Source: Sporosarcina luteola
Lineage (GTDB): Bacteria; Bacillota; Bacilli; Bacillales_A; Planococcaceae
DNA length: 64,000 nt
Direction of reading: 5' to 3'
Assembly: GCA_014204635.1 (NCBI GenBank)
Contig: JACHLS010000001.1
Coordinates: forward strand, 248,001-312,000
Below, piece by piece: positions 1-7,952 of this stretch. The number at the start of each line of letters is the position of its first letter. The first letter of the stretch is position 1. Under the pieces are notes generated by a model, which was not told the origin of the DNA, did not search any database, and saw only the letters and a list, made by a program, of their open reading frames with translations. A program made the position numbers and the translations under genes.

Positions 1-930
1 TCCGTCCATATTGGACTGAATTCGATGACCTTGATGCAATGGGCGACGGAGGAACAGAAGAAAAAGTATCTCGTGCCGCAAGCGGAAGGGAAGAAAATCG
101 GGGCGTTCGGCTTGACGGAGCCGGGAGCGGGGTCTGACGTGGCAGCCATGGCAACGACGGCTGTCCGGGATGGGGATCATTATGTCATCAATGGCCAGAA
201 GACGTGGATTTCCCTTTGTGACGTTGCAGATCATTTCCTCGTATTCGCTTATACAGATAAATCCAAGAAACACCATGGCATCAGTGCATTCATCGTGGAG
301 CGGACATTTCCTGGTTTCTCGTCCAAAGCGATTAAAGGGAAATACGGAATTCGCGCGGGGAATACAGGGGAATTGTTCTTTGAAGATATGCGTGTACCTG
401 CTGAGAACCTTCTTGGAGAGGAAGGGGAAGGCTTCAAAATTGCCATGGCCGCATTGGATAACGGCCGATTCACAGTGGCAGCAGGTGCGGTCGGTCTCAT
501 CATGGCGTGTCTCGAAGAAAGCGTGAAATATTGCCATGAACGGGAAACATTCGGCAAACCGATCGGCAAACACCAGCTGGTTCAGCGGATGATCGCCAAT
601 ATGGAAGCGGGCTATCAAATGAGCCGCCTTTTAGTATACCGGGCAGGCGAATTGAAAAACAAAGGCGTGCGCAACACGCGTGAGACGTCCCTTGCTAAAT
701 GGCAAGCATGTGATTTTGCGAACAAAGCGGCGGATGATGCATTTCAAATCCATGGGGCCTATGGATATTCCGATGAATACCCGGTCGCCCGCTTCCTGCG
801 CAATTCAAAAGCACCGGTCATCTATGAGGGCACTCGTGAAATCCACACGATCATGCAAGCGGAATATGTACTAGGCTACCGGGAGGATAAGAAACTCAGC
901 CAAATGCTGCCGGAGTGGCCATTTGATTGA
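1..930 (+). CDS. Acyl-CoA dehydrogenase, 5'-truncated by window start
   Basis: FAD-dependent alpha,beta-dehydrogenation of an acyl-CoA, feeding electrons to ETF. The reading frame is open from base 1, so the first 24 bases are also coding; about 309 residues are present of a usual ~380, so roughly the first 70 residues lie outside. Visible family marks are the FAD/substrate-binding GLTEPGAGSDVAA and INGQKTWIS stretches, the C-terminal helical domain with QIHGAYGYSDEYPVAR, and IYEGTREIH, whose Glu is the usual catalytic base. The tail after it (ending LPEWPFD) is short. The chain length of the substrate cannot be told. No terminator is evident in the 70 bases after the stop. Confidence 0.93.
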   Translation, partial: SVHIGLNSMTLMQWATEEQKKKYLVPQAEGKKIGAFGLTEPGAGSDVAAMATTAVRDGDHYVINGQKTWISLCDVADHFLVFAYTDKSKKHHGISAFIVERTFPGFSSKAIKGKYGIRAGNTGELFFEDMRVPAENLLGEEGEGFKIAMAALDNGRFTVAAGAVGLIMACLEESVKYCHERETFGKPIGKHQLVQRMIANMEAGYQMSRLLVYRAGELKNKGVRNTRETSLAKWQACDFANKAADDAFQIHGAYGYSDEYPVARFLRNSKAPVIYEGTREIHTIMQAEYVLGYREDKKLSQMLPEWPFD

Positions 931-1000
931 ATCAGAAATCGGATGAACAATCCAAAGTTATATTTGTTTTTGTAGAAAATCCCGAAATGTAGAAATTTAA

Positions 1001-1029
1001 TTGTGATGATGAAAACCTTATGATATACT
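1001..1029 (+). promoter_or_regulatory. Sigma-A-type promoter for leader ORF/ABC-F gene
   Basis: TTGTGA (1001-1006), 17 nt spacer, TATACT (1024-1029). It lies 31 nt ahead of a leader ORF with a strong ribosome site and about 400 nt ahead of the ABC-F gene, leaving a long leader RNA. Confidence 0.6.
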
Positions 1030-1060
1030 ATTCATACTATTTATGGATCGGAGGTGAGGA

Positions 1061-1183
1061 ATGATGTTGGACACTGTGTATGCACGTGAAAGTCTATTGG
1101 AATATTTAGCCACTTCATGTGCGATTACTCATGAAATTGCGCTCAACGGGATACGTATGCCCTTTTTTAGACAATTTCAGTAA
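1061..1183 (+). CDS. Possible 40-residue leader peptide upstream of ABC-F gene
   Basis: Short ORF starting with two ATG codons (1061, 1064), directly preceded by GGAGGTGAGG (1050-1059 region), a strong ribosome site with slightly short spacing for the first ATG and good spacing for the second. The peptide begins MMLDTVYARESLLEYL and ends IRMPFFRQFQ. It sits between the promoter at 1001-1029 and a structured RNA segment ahead of the ABC-F start at 1429. ABC-F resistance genes in Bacillota are often controlled by translated leader ORFs and attenuation, so a leader-peptide role is plausible. This is inference; no known stalling motif was recognised. A small independent protein is the alternative. 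Confidence 0.45.
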   Translation: MMLDTVYARESLLEYLATSCAITHEIALNGIRMPFFRQFQ

Positions 1184-1253
1184 TCACACAGCGGTTCGGC
1201 ACATCATTCCTTGCAAATAAGGAAAGATTGCATAAGGCAATAGAAGGTTGTAG

Positions 1254-1388
1254 ACAGACTGTTCGTTCATGCTTTTTCAGCTCGGCCTATGGAGGGATTT
1301 TATTCATTCCCTAGGTGGGCAAAAAGCTTGAATGATGCCAGTGCTTGTCTCAGTCTGCTGTTGTCCGAACGCAGTCTTTTTTTGTGCG
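1254..1388 (+). promoter_or_regulatory. Attenuator-like competing RNA structures before ABC-F gene
   Basis: AGACT+GTTCG (1256-1265) can pair with CGAAC+AGTCT (1366-1377, a GC bulge between) immediately before a seven-T run (1377-1383), forming a long-range intrinsic terminator. The same 5' arm can instead pair CAGACTG (1255-1261) with CAGTCTG (1351-1357), which would block it. An inner stem TTCATGCTTTTT (1267-1278) with AAAAAGCTTGAA (1321-1332, one mismatch) brings the arms together. The arrangement after a short translated leader ORF suggests transcription attenuation. It has not been folded by program. Confidence 0.4.
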
Positions 1389-1428
1389 CTCTCGCCTGTG
1401 TAAACAGAATGAGAGGAAGCGAAAAATA

Positions 1429-3069
1429 ATGATTTGTACAGTACAAAAGGTCAGCAAGATGTTAGGCGGTAATACGATATTTGAAGACTTGTCTCTGGAA
1501 ATAAAGACAGGAGATCGAATAGGAGTTGTGGGACGAAATGGGAGTGGTAAAACGACATTATTAAAATTGATTGCTGGAGTAGAGCAAATTGATTCGGGCG
1601 GCATTCATTTCAAAAAAGGGACGAAAATCGGCTATTTGTCTCAAATTCCTACGTTGGAAATGCCGATGACTGGATACGAAGTATTGAAAAGCGCATTTGG
1701 CGAACTGTTGGAATTAGAAGAAAAGATGAAAGCGCTTGAGGCTGAAATGTCGGACGAAAATGCAGATATAGACCGTTTGCTCATGCAATATGGACAATTC
1801 CAAGAGGAATTTATCCAGCGAAACGGGTATGCCACGGAGTCGGAGATCGAAAAGGTGATAAATGGTCTCCAATTAAGAAATTTCATTCAGCAAGACTTTG
1901 GTGTAATGAGTGGTGGAGAACAGACGAAAGTGATGTTGGGCAAGCTATTATTGAGCCAGCCTGACTTATTGTTAGTTGATGAACCTACGAATCATTTGGA
2001 TTTATTCGCAGTGGAATGGCTGGAGCAATATCTGTCAGAGTATAACGGGACGGTTGTCATTGTGTCGCATGACCGGGCTTTCTTGGATTCGGTGGTGAGT
2101 AAGATAGCGGATTTGGAGGACGGGGAGCTGCGACTCTACCATGGCCATTATAGTTCTTTTGTTCAACAGAAAGAGGAGCTGTTGCTGCGCCAATTCCAAG
2201 AATACGAAGAACAGCAAAAGAAAATTGGGAAAATGAGAGAAGCGATCAAGCGGCTCAGACAATGGGCGAACGAAGCAAATCCGCCCAATGCCGGGTTGCA
2301 TCGACAAGCAAGAAACATGGAGCGGGCACTGGAGCGGATGGAAAAGATTAAGAAGCCGCTGGTCGATCCGAAAAAAATGGCTTTGTCGTTTGAACCGACG
2401 GAACGCAGTGGCAAGGAAGTTGTTGTTATGGAAAATGTCTGCAAATCATTCGGTCTGAAAAAGGTCTTGTCGGAGGCGACCTTACACGTATATTGGAAAG
2501 ACCGGGCGGCAATTGTCGGCCCGAACGGCAGCGGCAAATCGACCATTTTAAAGTTGCTCATCGGCCAGCTGACGGTGGATGAAGGACTCTGTAAGTTAGG
2601 CAGCAATGTGAAAATCGGTTTTCTATCCCAACATGCCGAAATGACAAATCCAAAAGCGCGCCTAATCGATGTATTCCGCGAAGAAGTCAGTGTAGCTGAA
2701 GGGGAAGCGAGACATATTTTGGCGAAATTCATGTTTTACGGGCCTGATGTCTTTAAACGTTTGTCCGATTTAAGCGGCGGCGAAAGAATGAGGCTCCGTC
2801 TCGCACAGCTTATGCATCAAGACATCAATCTCCTTTTGTTGGATGAACCGACCAATCATCTTGATATTGAATCCCGTGAAGTGTTGGAAGAAGCATTGGA
2901 AGAGTTCCCTGGCACTATTTTAGCCGTCTCGCATGATCGATATTTTTTGAATAAACTTTTTGACAGGACGGCATGGCTGGAAGGAGGTAATTTAAATATT
3001 TTTGAAGGGCCATTTGACTGGGCTCGCGGAAAATGGGCTGAACTGTATCAGTCGGGGGCGAATCAGTAA
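1429..3069 (+). CDS. ABC-F family ATPase, probable ribosome-protection type
   Basis: Soluble protein of 546 residues with two ABC ATPase domains and no membrane segments, so an ABC-F translation factor rather than a transporter. First domain: Walker A GRNGSGKTT (residues ~35-43), signature MSGGEQTK, Walker B LLLVDEPTNHLD. Second: GPNGSGKST, LSGGERMR, LLLLDEPTNHLD. The linker between them is a charged helical hairpin (EEQQKKIGKMREAIKRL then a run rich in Arg/Glu), the part that in ABC-F proteins reaches into the ribosomal E/P site. The open frame extends upstream to 1345, but ATG 1429 has AGAGGAAGC at a proper distance and matches the family N-terminus. The leader and attenuator upstream point to antibiotic-inducible expression. 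Drug specificity cannot be read from sequence. Confidence 0.85.
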   Translation: MICTVQKVSKMLGGNTIFEDLSLEIKTGDRIGVVGRNGSGKTTLLKLIAGVEQIDSGGIHFKKGTKIGYLSQIPTLEMPMTGYEVLKSAFGELLELEEKMKALEAEMSDENADIDRLLMQYGQFQEEFIQRNGYATESEIEKVINGLQLRNFIQQDFGVMSGGEQTKVMLGKLLLSQPDLLLVDEPTNHLDLFAVEWLEQYLSEYNGTVVIVSHDRAFLDSVVSKIADLEDGELRLYHGHYSSFVQQKEELLLRQFQEYEEQQKKIGKMREAIKRLRQWANEANPPNAGLHRQARNMERALERMEKIKKPLVDPKKMALSFEPTERSGKEVVVMENVCKSFGLKKVLSEATLHVYWKDRAAIVGPNGSGKSTILKLLIGQLTVDEGLCKLGSNVKIGFLSQHAEMTNPKARLIDVFREEVSVAEGEARHILAKFMFYGPDVFKRLSDLSGGERMRLRLAQLMHQDINLLLLDEPTNHLDIESREVLEEALEEFPGTILAVSHDRYFLNKLFDRTAWLEGGNLNIFEGPFDWARGKWAELYQSGANQ

Positions 3070-3082
3070 AAAAGTATAGATA

Positions 3083-3126
3083 AGAGAAGAGAGAAGGCCT
3101 TCCGTAGGGAGGTCTTCTCTTATTTT
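3083..3126 (+). terminator. Rho-independent terminator after ABC-F gene
   Basis: Stem AGAGAAGGCCT / AGGTCTTCTCT with a short loop, followed by TATTTT. Confidence 0.75.
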
Positions 3127-3168
3127 CGCGAAAACGGTATAGGGAGAGAAAAAATATCTATAAAATAC

Positions 3169-3197
3169 TTGAATTTCATTTTTGAAGCGCGTATGAT
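3169..3197 (+). promoter_or_regulatory. Sigma-A promoter of yhgD-like gene with possible operator
   Basis: TTGAAT (3169-3174), 17 nt, TATGAT (3192-3197). Just downstream TGACT (3200-3204) and AGTCA (3226-3230) form inverted arms that could be an autoregulatory TetR site; the operator part is a guess. Confidence 0.5.
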
Positions 3198-3248
3198 AAT
3201 GACTGGATGACCGGAATGGTATTTTAGTCAGTCGCAGGAGGTGAAGAA

Positions 3249-3818
3249 GTGGATCGTAGACAGGAAATTTTGGAGGCAGCTGCTAAGTCGTTTTCCCTGT
3301 TCGGTTACAAAGCTACGACAATGGATCAGGTTGCGAAAATTGCAAACGTAGGAAAAGGGACAATATATACCTTTTTTACGAATAAAGAAGAATTGTTCAA
3401 TGCCATTGTACTAAAAATGATTGAGGAAATGCGAGCGGCATCGGATTTAGTTGCTGTAGAGGGTGGTACATTTGAACTGAATGTCCATGCCCGGCTTATG
3501 CAATTGCTCAAATTTCGGAAGACGCACCAGCTCTACGCCAAACTGATCGACGAGGAAAAAGAACTTCGGACCCCTGCTGTTACAGAGGTACTGGCTCAAA
3601 TTGAACGAGAGATCGTCTCTTATGTGAAGCTGAAAATCGAACGGGCAGTCGGCAGAGGTGAGTTAAAGCCGTGTAATTCCGAATTGATTGCATATCTTCT
3701 ATTCAAATCGTATTTAGCCCTTATTGTGGATTGGGAAAAAACGCATGACATGGAATTGACGGAAGAACAAATCGCCACGCTGCTGAGCGATACGATTTTC
3801 AAGAGTCTCCTGCGATGA
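3249..3818 (+). CDS. yhgD: TetR family transcriptional regulator, YhgD-like
   Basis: TetR-type repressor of 189 residues. The N-terminal helix-turn-helix is clear: RQEILEAAAKSFSLFGYKAT, then VGKGTIYTFFTNKEELF with the recognition helix. The C-terminal ligand domain has no recognised signature. The start is GTG 3249, placed 5 nt after AGGAGGTG. The neighbour 67 nt downstream encodes a YhgE/Pip membrane protein; the yhgD-yhgE pair is also adjacent in Bacillus subtilis, which supports the assignment and suggests it controls that gene and itself. The inducer is unknown. Confidence 0.82.
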   Translation: MDRRQEILEAAAKSFSLFGYKATTMDQVAKIANVGKGTIYTFFTNKEELFNAIVLKMIEEMRAASDLVAVEGGTFELNVHARLMQLLKFRKTHQLYAKLIDEEKELRTPAVTEVLAQIEREIVSYVKLKIERAVGRGELKPCNSELIAYLLFKSYLALIVDWEKTHDMELTEEQIATLLSDTIFKSLLR

Positions 3819-3839
3819 GACTTCTTTTTTAATTAAAAA

Positions 3840-3862
3840 TGACCAAATGAGACTTATGGTCA
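3840..3862. promoter_or_regulatory. Possible operator ahead of yhgE
   Basis: Between the two genes TGACCA (3840-3845) and TGGTCA (3857-3862) form an inverted repeat spaced by 11 nt, just upstream of AAGGAGGAG. It could be a YhgD site or a small hairpin near the yhgE ribosome site. Confidence 0.3.
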
Positions 3863-3885
3863 AATGGTTCTAAGGAGGAGAAGGA

Positions 3886-6090
3886 ATGAAAAAAACAATG
3901 ACATTTGCGGAATGGAGACAGCTTCTCCGTTCGAGGAAGATGCTCGTCCCTATGTTGGCGATCCTCTTCATCCCGGTGTTGTATGCAGGCATGTTCTTAT
4001 GGGCTTTCTGGGATCCATATGCCCAATTGGATTCGCTGCCAGTTGCGGTAGTCAATATGGACGAAGGGGCGGAACTGGAAGGGGAGCAACTAGCCCTTGG
4101 GAATGAATTGGTCGATAAATTGGTGGAAAGCAAAGACTTTGATTTCCAAAAAGTAAGCAAAGAGCAAGCGGAAAAGGGATTGAAAAACCAAGATTACTAT
4201 ATCGCGATTGAAATTCCGGATAATTTCTCTGCCCATGCGACATCTTTGCTCGACGAAAACCCTGAGAAATTAACGATTCTTTATAAACCGAATGAAGGCT
4301 ATAACTTCTTGTCTGCCCAAATCGGTGAAACTGCAATGGAAAAAATCCGGGCAGAAGTGAATAAGAATGTCACGGCTACGTATGCTGAGCAGCTTTTCGA
4401 CTCCATTACCAAAATGGGTGATGGCTTCGGGGATGCAGCGGAAGGCGCGGGCAAATTGTATGATGGTACGAATGAGCTGGCAAATGGCGCCGACGACTTG
4501 AAAGGCTATTTGGAAACACTGGCGTCCAGCACCGTTACATTGAAAGAGGGTACGGATAGCTTGGCGAAGGGTGCCGACAAGGCGGCAAAAGGAGCGAACG
4601 ATCTGAACAAAGGGATCGGCACTCTGGCATCCGGCGCGACAGAACTTCATTCAGGAGCCCAAAAAGCGGCTGCTGGTGCTGCAGACTTGCAGAAAGGTAT
4701 TGCGAATTATACAGCTGCAGTGAATCAATTGAAAAGTAGTTATGCGCAGATTGGTCAAAAAGAGACTGAATTCGGCAGTGCTGTTGGCACATTGAACGAA
4801 AAATCGGGTGCTTTGCAAGGGGCAGCTTCTAAACTGGCGGACGGTGCGCAAAATGTGAACGCGGGCGTTTCCAATCTTTCTGACCAGTTGGCACCAGTTC
4901 TTGCCACACTTCCGGAAGATCAACAGTCCAGTCTAAAGGCGGCGCTCACTCAATTGCAACAAGGCAGTGCAGAAGTGGCAGGCGGAACGAAAGAATTGTC
5001 TGCTGGCGCTGCAGCCCTACACGAAGGCACAGCGCAATTGAATGGTGCAGCTGGACAATTACGTGACGGTCATGCGCAGGCGCTGGCCGGCTTGGCTAAA
5101 TTGAACGAATCCTCGCCTCAATTGACAGATGGAGCGAAGGCATTGACAGATGGCAATACGGCCTTGTCAACCGGACTCGGCCAACTCTCCAAGGGAGCAA
5201 ACGAAGCGAAAGTGGGAGCGAGCAGTTTAGCTGCCGGATTGAATGAACTTTCCACTGGTTCCGGCACTCTAAATGAAGGAACCGGCACGTTGGCAACGAA
5301 GTCAAAAGAATTGGCAGATGGTTCTTCTAAATTGACTGATGGTGTACAGGAATTGAAAGACGGCACCCAGACGTTGCAAGACAAACTTGCGGAAGCAAAT
5401 GAAACTGCAGGTAAAGTACATGCAAATGACAGCACATACGACATGGCGGCAGCTCCGGTTGATGTGGATAAGGAAGGGATCAACCACGTACCGAACTATG
5501 GTACAGGTTTTGCCCCATACTTCCTATCACTCGGTCTGTTTGTCGGAGCCTTGCTTGTTTCTATCGTATTCCCGCTTGTTGAACCTGCAATCAGACCAAC
5601 AGGCGCATTCAGATGGTTAGCTAGTAAAGTGTCCGTGTTAGCCGTCGTCGGGTTAATTCAAGCACTGATAGCAGTGGCTGTTATCAAGTGGGGACTGGGC
5701 TTGGAGACTGAGAATTTCTGGTTATTTGTCTTGACGGCAATCATTACGAGCTATACGTTCATTGCCATCGTTCAAATGTTTGTTTCGATTTTCAGCGATG
5801 CAGGACGTTTCCTTGCCATTCTCGTATTGATCTTGCAATTAACAACAAGTGCCGGAACATTCCCATTGGAATTAATTCCAGAACCGCTTCAAGTGTTCAA
5901 TACCCTTTTGCCAATGACGTACTCCGTCCAGGCGTTCAAAGCAGCTATTTCAACGGGAGATATCGCTCATCTATGGGCAAGCAACGGCGTATTGATTGGC
6001 TTTATCGTTGCATGTCTCGCCATAACATTCGGCTACTTTGCATTAGTATTCCACAAGCGGTATTCCAAAGAAACAACGGTAGAAGCGTAA
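3886..6090 (+). CDS. yhgE: YhgE/Pip domain membrane protein
   Basis: Large membrane protein of 734 residues in the YhgE/phage-infection-protein family. Layout: one N-terminal membrane segment (about residues 17-40), an extracellular domain with PVAVVNMDEGAELEG, then about 300 residues of a repeating pattern of Leu and Gly-Ala at near heptad spacing (LxxGAxxLxxG, about 11-residue repeats) that is expected to form a long helical coiled rod, and a C-terminal ABC-2-like block of five to six membrane segments from about residue 540. Family members are linked to phage adsorption and, as ESX-associated or export-like proteins, to surface functions; the biochemical role is unproven. Start ATG 3886 follows AAGGAGGAGAAGG. 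Confidence 0.88.
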   Translation: MKKTMTFAEWRQLLRSRKMLVPMLAILFIPVLYAGMFLWAFWDPYAQLDSLPVAVVNMDEGAELEGEQLALGNELVDKLVESKDFDFQKVSKEQAEKGLKNQDYYIAIEIPDNFSAHATSLLDENPEKLTILYKPNEGYNFLSAQIGETAMEKIRAEVNKNVTATYAEQLFDSITKMGDGFGDAAEGAGKLYDGTNELANGADDLKGYLETLASSTVTLKEGTDSLAKGADKAAKGANDLNKGIGTLASGATELHSGAQKAAAGAADLQKGIANYTAAVNQLKSSYAQIGQKETEFGSAVGTLNEKSGALQGAASKLADGAQNVNAGVSNLSDQLAPVLATLPEDQQSSLKAALTQLQQGSAEVAGGTKELSAGAAALHEGTAQLNGAAGQLRDGHAQALAGLAKLNESSPQLTDGAKALTDGNTALSTGLGQLSKGANEAKVGASSLAAGLNELSTGSGTLNEGTGTLATKSKELADGSSKLTDGVQELKDGTQTLQDKLAEANETAGKVHANDSTYDMAAAPVDVDKEGINHVPNYGTGFAPYFLSLGLFVGALLVSIVFPLVEPAIRPTGAFRWLASKVSVLAVVGLIQALIAVAVIKWGLGLETENFWLFVLTAIITSYTFIAIVQMFVSIFSDAGRFLAILVLILQLTTSAGTFPLELIPEPLQVFNTLLPMTYSVQAFKAAISTGDIAHLWASNGVLIGFIVACLAITFGYFALVFHKRYSKETTVEA

Positions 6091-6091
6091 G

Positions 6092-6135
6092 AAAAAGCGA
6101 TCCATGGACAGTACGTGTCCGGGATCGCTTTTTTT
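6092..6135 (+). terminator. Terminator after yhgE
   Basis: Stem AAAAAGCGATCC / GGGATCGCTTTTT with a T run of seven to eight. Confidence 0.85.
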
Positions 6136-6162
6136 ACTGACGGAGAGAGGCGATGGCTTCAG

Positions 6163-6660
6163 GCGGACGCCAGAACCTCGTGTTGAACGCCAAAAGCTGA
6201 GGCTGAACGCCAGAAATTCGTGTTGAACGCCAGAGTCTATGACTGAACGCCAGAACCCCGTGGCGAACGCCAGAAGTTGAGGCTGAACGCCAGAAACCCG
6301 GGATGAACGCCAGAAGCTGAGGCTGAACGCCAGAACCCCGTGGCGAACGCCAGAATCTGAGGCTGAACGCCAGAAACCCGTGGCAAACGCCAGAATCTAT
6401 GACTGAACGCCAGAACCCCGTGATGAGCGTCAGAATCTATGGCTGAACGCCAGAAACCGGTGGTGAGCCCCAGAATCTATGGCTGAACGCCAGAAATTCG
6501 TGATGAGCGCCAGAACCTATGACTGAACGCCAGAAACCCGGGATGAGCGCCAGAATCTATGGCTGAACGCCAGAACCCCGTGGCGCACGCCAGACTCTAT
6601 GGCTGTACGCCAGAAAACCATGGTGAACGCCAGAACCCCGTGGCGAACGCCAGAAAACTA
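6163..6660 (+). repeat. Tandem array 1: 25 half-units of exactly 20 nt, alternating A/B
   Basis: Twenty-five direct copies of a 20-nt unit with the core GAACGCCAGAA, with no indel over 500 nt. The 9 variable bases after the core alternate between type A (for example CCCCGTGGC, ACCCGTGGC, ATTCGTGAT) and type B (TCTATGGCT, GCTGAGGCT), giving a 40-nt dimer period from unit 1 to 22; the phase slips at units 23-24. Many units can form a small hairpin GCCA-(N7-8)-TGGC or TGGT. The array begins 28 nt after the yhgE terminator and lies between convergent genes. A 20-nt unit cannot keep one reading frame, so it is not coding. No spacers, so not CRISPR. Confidence 0.95.
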
Positions 6661-6797
6661 GGCAGAGAGTACTAGGAGTCATGTTAAATGCTTGAAACCC
6701 CTAATGAATGCCAAAAAAGCCTATCCATATGCCAAATCCAGTGCCGTCATCGCCAAAAAGCACGCCAAACTCAAGTCTCCCTATTTCCTCAAAAACA

Positions 6798-6829
6798 AAA
6801 GAGCGACCGCTCCATGCCGGTCGCTCTTT
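6798..6829 (-). terminator. Terminator of the SDR gene
   Basis: Stem AAAGAGCGACCG / CGGTCGCTCTTT, loop of 8, followed on the minus strand by TTTTGTTTTTG; it may work in both directions. Confidence 0.75.
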
Positions 6830-6844
6830 GTGCATTTCATAAAA

Positions 6845-7720
6845 TTAGGATCCTACATAATCCCCGCCGTCGACATGAATCGTCTGGCCGGTCATATAGC
6901 TGGAGTCACTGGATGCCAAGAATACATAAGCGGGCGCATTTTCAGCAGGTTGGCCACGGCGTTTCACTGGCGTATCGGCACCGTGTTGTTCCACTTTTTT
7001 TGCATCGAAAGTTGCGGGAATGAGCGGTGTCCAGATTGGTCCGGGTGCTACAGCGTTTACGCGGATGCCTTTGTCTGCCAGATTCAAGGCGAGTGAACGA
7101 GTGAAGGACGTGATGGCGCCTTTTGTGGCAGAATAGTCGATTAACCCTGGTGACCCGTTATAAGCGGTGATGGAGGAAGTATTGACAATGCAATCGCCTT
7201 TCTTCATATGGGATAACGCGGCTTTGGACATGAAAAAGAGTCCAAAGAAATTCGTTTCGAATGTTTCGCGCAGTTGATCGCAGGAAATGCTGGCGATATC
7301 ATCCTGAGGGAATTGTTTCCCGGCATTATTCACAAGGATATTCAAGCTGCCGAATTCTGAGATGACATCCTCTATAAGCCGTTCACAGTTTTCTTCTTCG
7401 CTAATGTCGATTCGGAACTTTTTTGCTTTGCCGCCGTACTTTTCAATCAGTTCAATTGTTTTATTGGCATCGACGTCTTCCGCTTTATCCAAGTAACCGA
7501 TGGCAACGTTGGCTCCTTCCTTGGCGAACGCCACTGCCACAGCGCGTCCGATTCCGCTGTCGCCTCCCGTGATCAAAGCATTTTTCCCTTTTAACTTGCC
7601 GGAGCCTTTGTAATTCTCATCATCATAAATCGGAGTGGGTTCCATGTCGGCTTCCACTCCCGGTTGTTGGCTCTGCGTTTGCGGAACGACTTGTTCATCT
7701 ATTTTTTCATACTTGTCCAT
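6845..7720 (-). CDS. SDR family oxidoreductase, general-stress type
   Basis: Classical short-chain dehydrogenase of 291 residues. An N-terminal extension of about 45 hydrophilic residues (MDKYEKIDEQ... to GSGKLKGK) precedes the NAD(P) motif TGGDSGIGRA, then NNAGKQ, the catalytic Ser in NTSSI and YSATK with the Tyr/Lys pair, and the C-terminal VAPGPIWTPL. The extended N-terminus and length match the YhdF/YhxC/YhxD group of Bacillus stress proteins. ATG 7720 follows AAAGGAGGAG by 8 nt. A sigma-B-type promoter lies 40 nt upstream, which fits the stress assignment. Substrate unknown (glucose/ribitol dehydrogenase-like in databases). Confidence 0.9.
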   Translation of the reverse strand: MDKYEKIDEQVVPQTQSQQPGVEADMEPTPIYDDENYKGSGKLKGKNALITGGDSGIGRAVAVAFAKEGANVAIGYLDKAEDVDANKTIELIEKYGGKAKKFRIDISEEENCERLIEDVISEFGSLNILVNNAGKQFPQDDIASISCDQLRETFETNFFGLFFMSKAALSHMKKGDCIVNTSSITAYNGSPGLIDYSATKGAITSFTRSLALNLADKGIRVNAVAPGPIWTPLIPATFDAKKVEQHGADTPVKRRGQPAENAPAYVFLASSDSSYMTGQTIHVDGGDYVGS

Positions 7721-7761
7721 AAGGCATTCTCCTCCTTTAATTCTTATGTCGTATATGAATT

Positions 7762-7786
7762 ATTCCCTGTGCAAGGACCATTAAAC
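7762..7786 (-). promoter_or_regulatory. Sigma-B-type promoter for SDR gene
   Basis: On the minus strand GTTTAA (7786-7781), 13 nt, GGGAAT (7767-7762). This agrees with the Bacillus sigma-B consensus GTTTAA-N12-15-GGGTAT with one mismatch and correct spacing. Confidence 0.7.
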
Positions 7787-7952
7787 GTTCGAAAGGAAGG
7801 GGGATTTATGAAAATAGTGTAGTAAGAAGCGAGGAAGCATGATGAAATAGTTAAATATAAGATGACTCACATGGTTCATGTCAGGTCGAGTTCTCAACTG
7901 AAAGGCTGTTTGCTTTTTTACGTTATAATAAAGGCTGAGAGGGGATGAGACG

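Noticed and set aside
4052..5620. Many ORFs antisense or out of frame within yhgE
   Set aside because: They arise from the Gly-Ala-Leu repeat codon pattern of yhgE; none has a ribosome site.
6163..6660. CRISPR array
   Set aside because: Repeats are contiguous, 20 nt, with no unique 30-40-nt spacers and no cas genes nearby. The same holds for the other two arrays.
6692..7096. Plus-strand ORF of 134 codons over the end of the SDR gene
   Set aside because: It is antisense to a well-supported SDR gene and crosses its terminator; no ribosome site.
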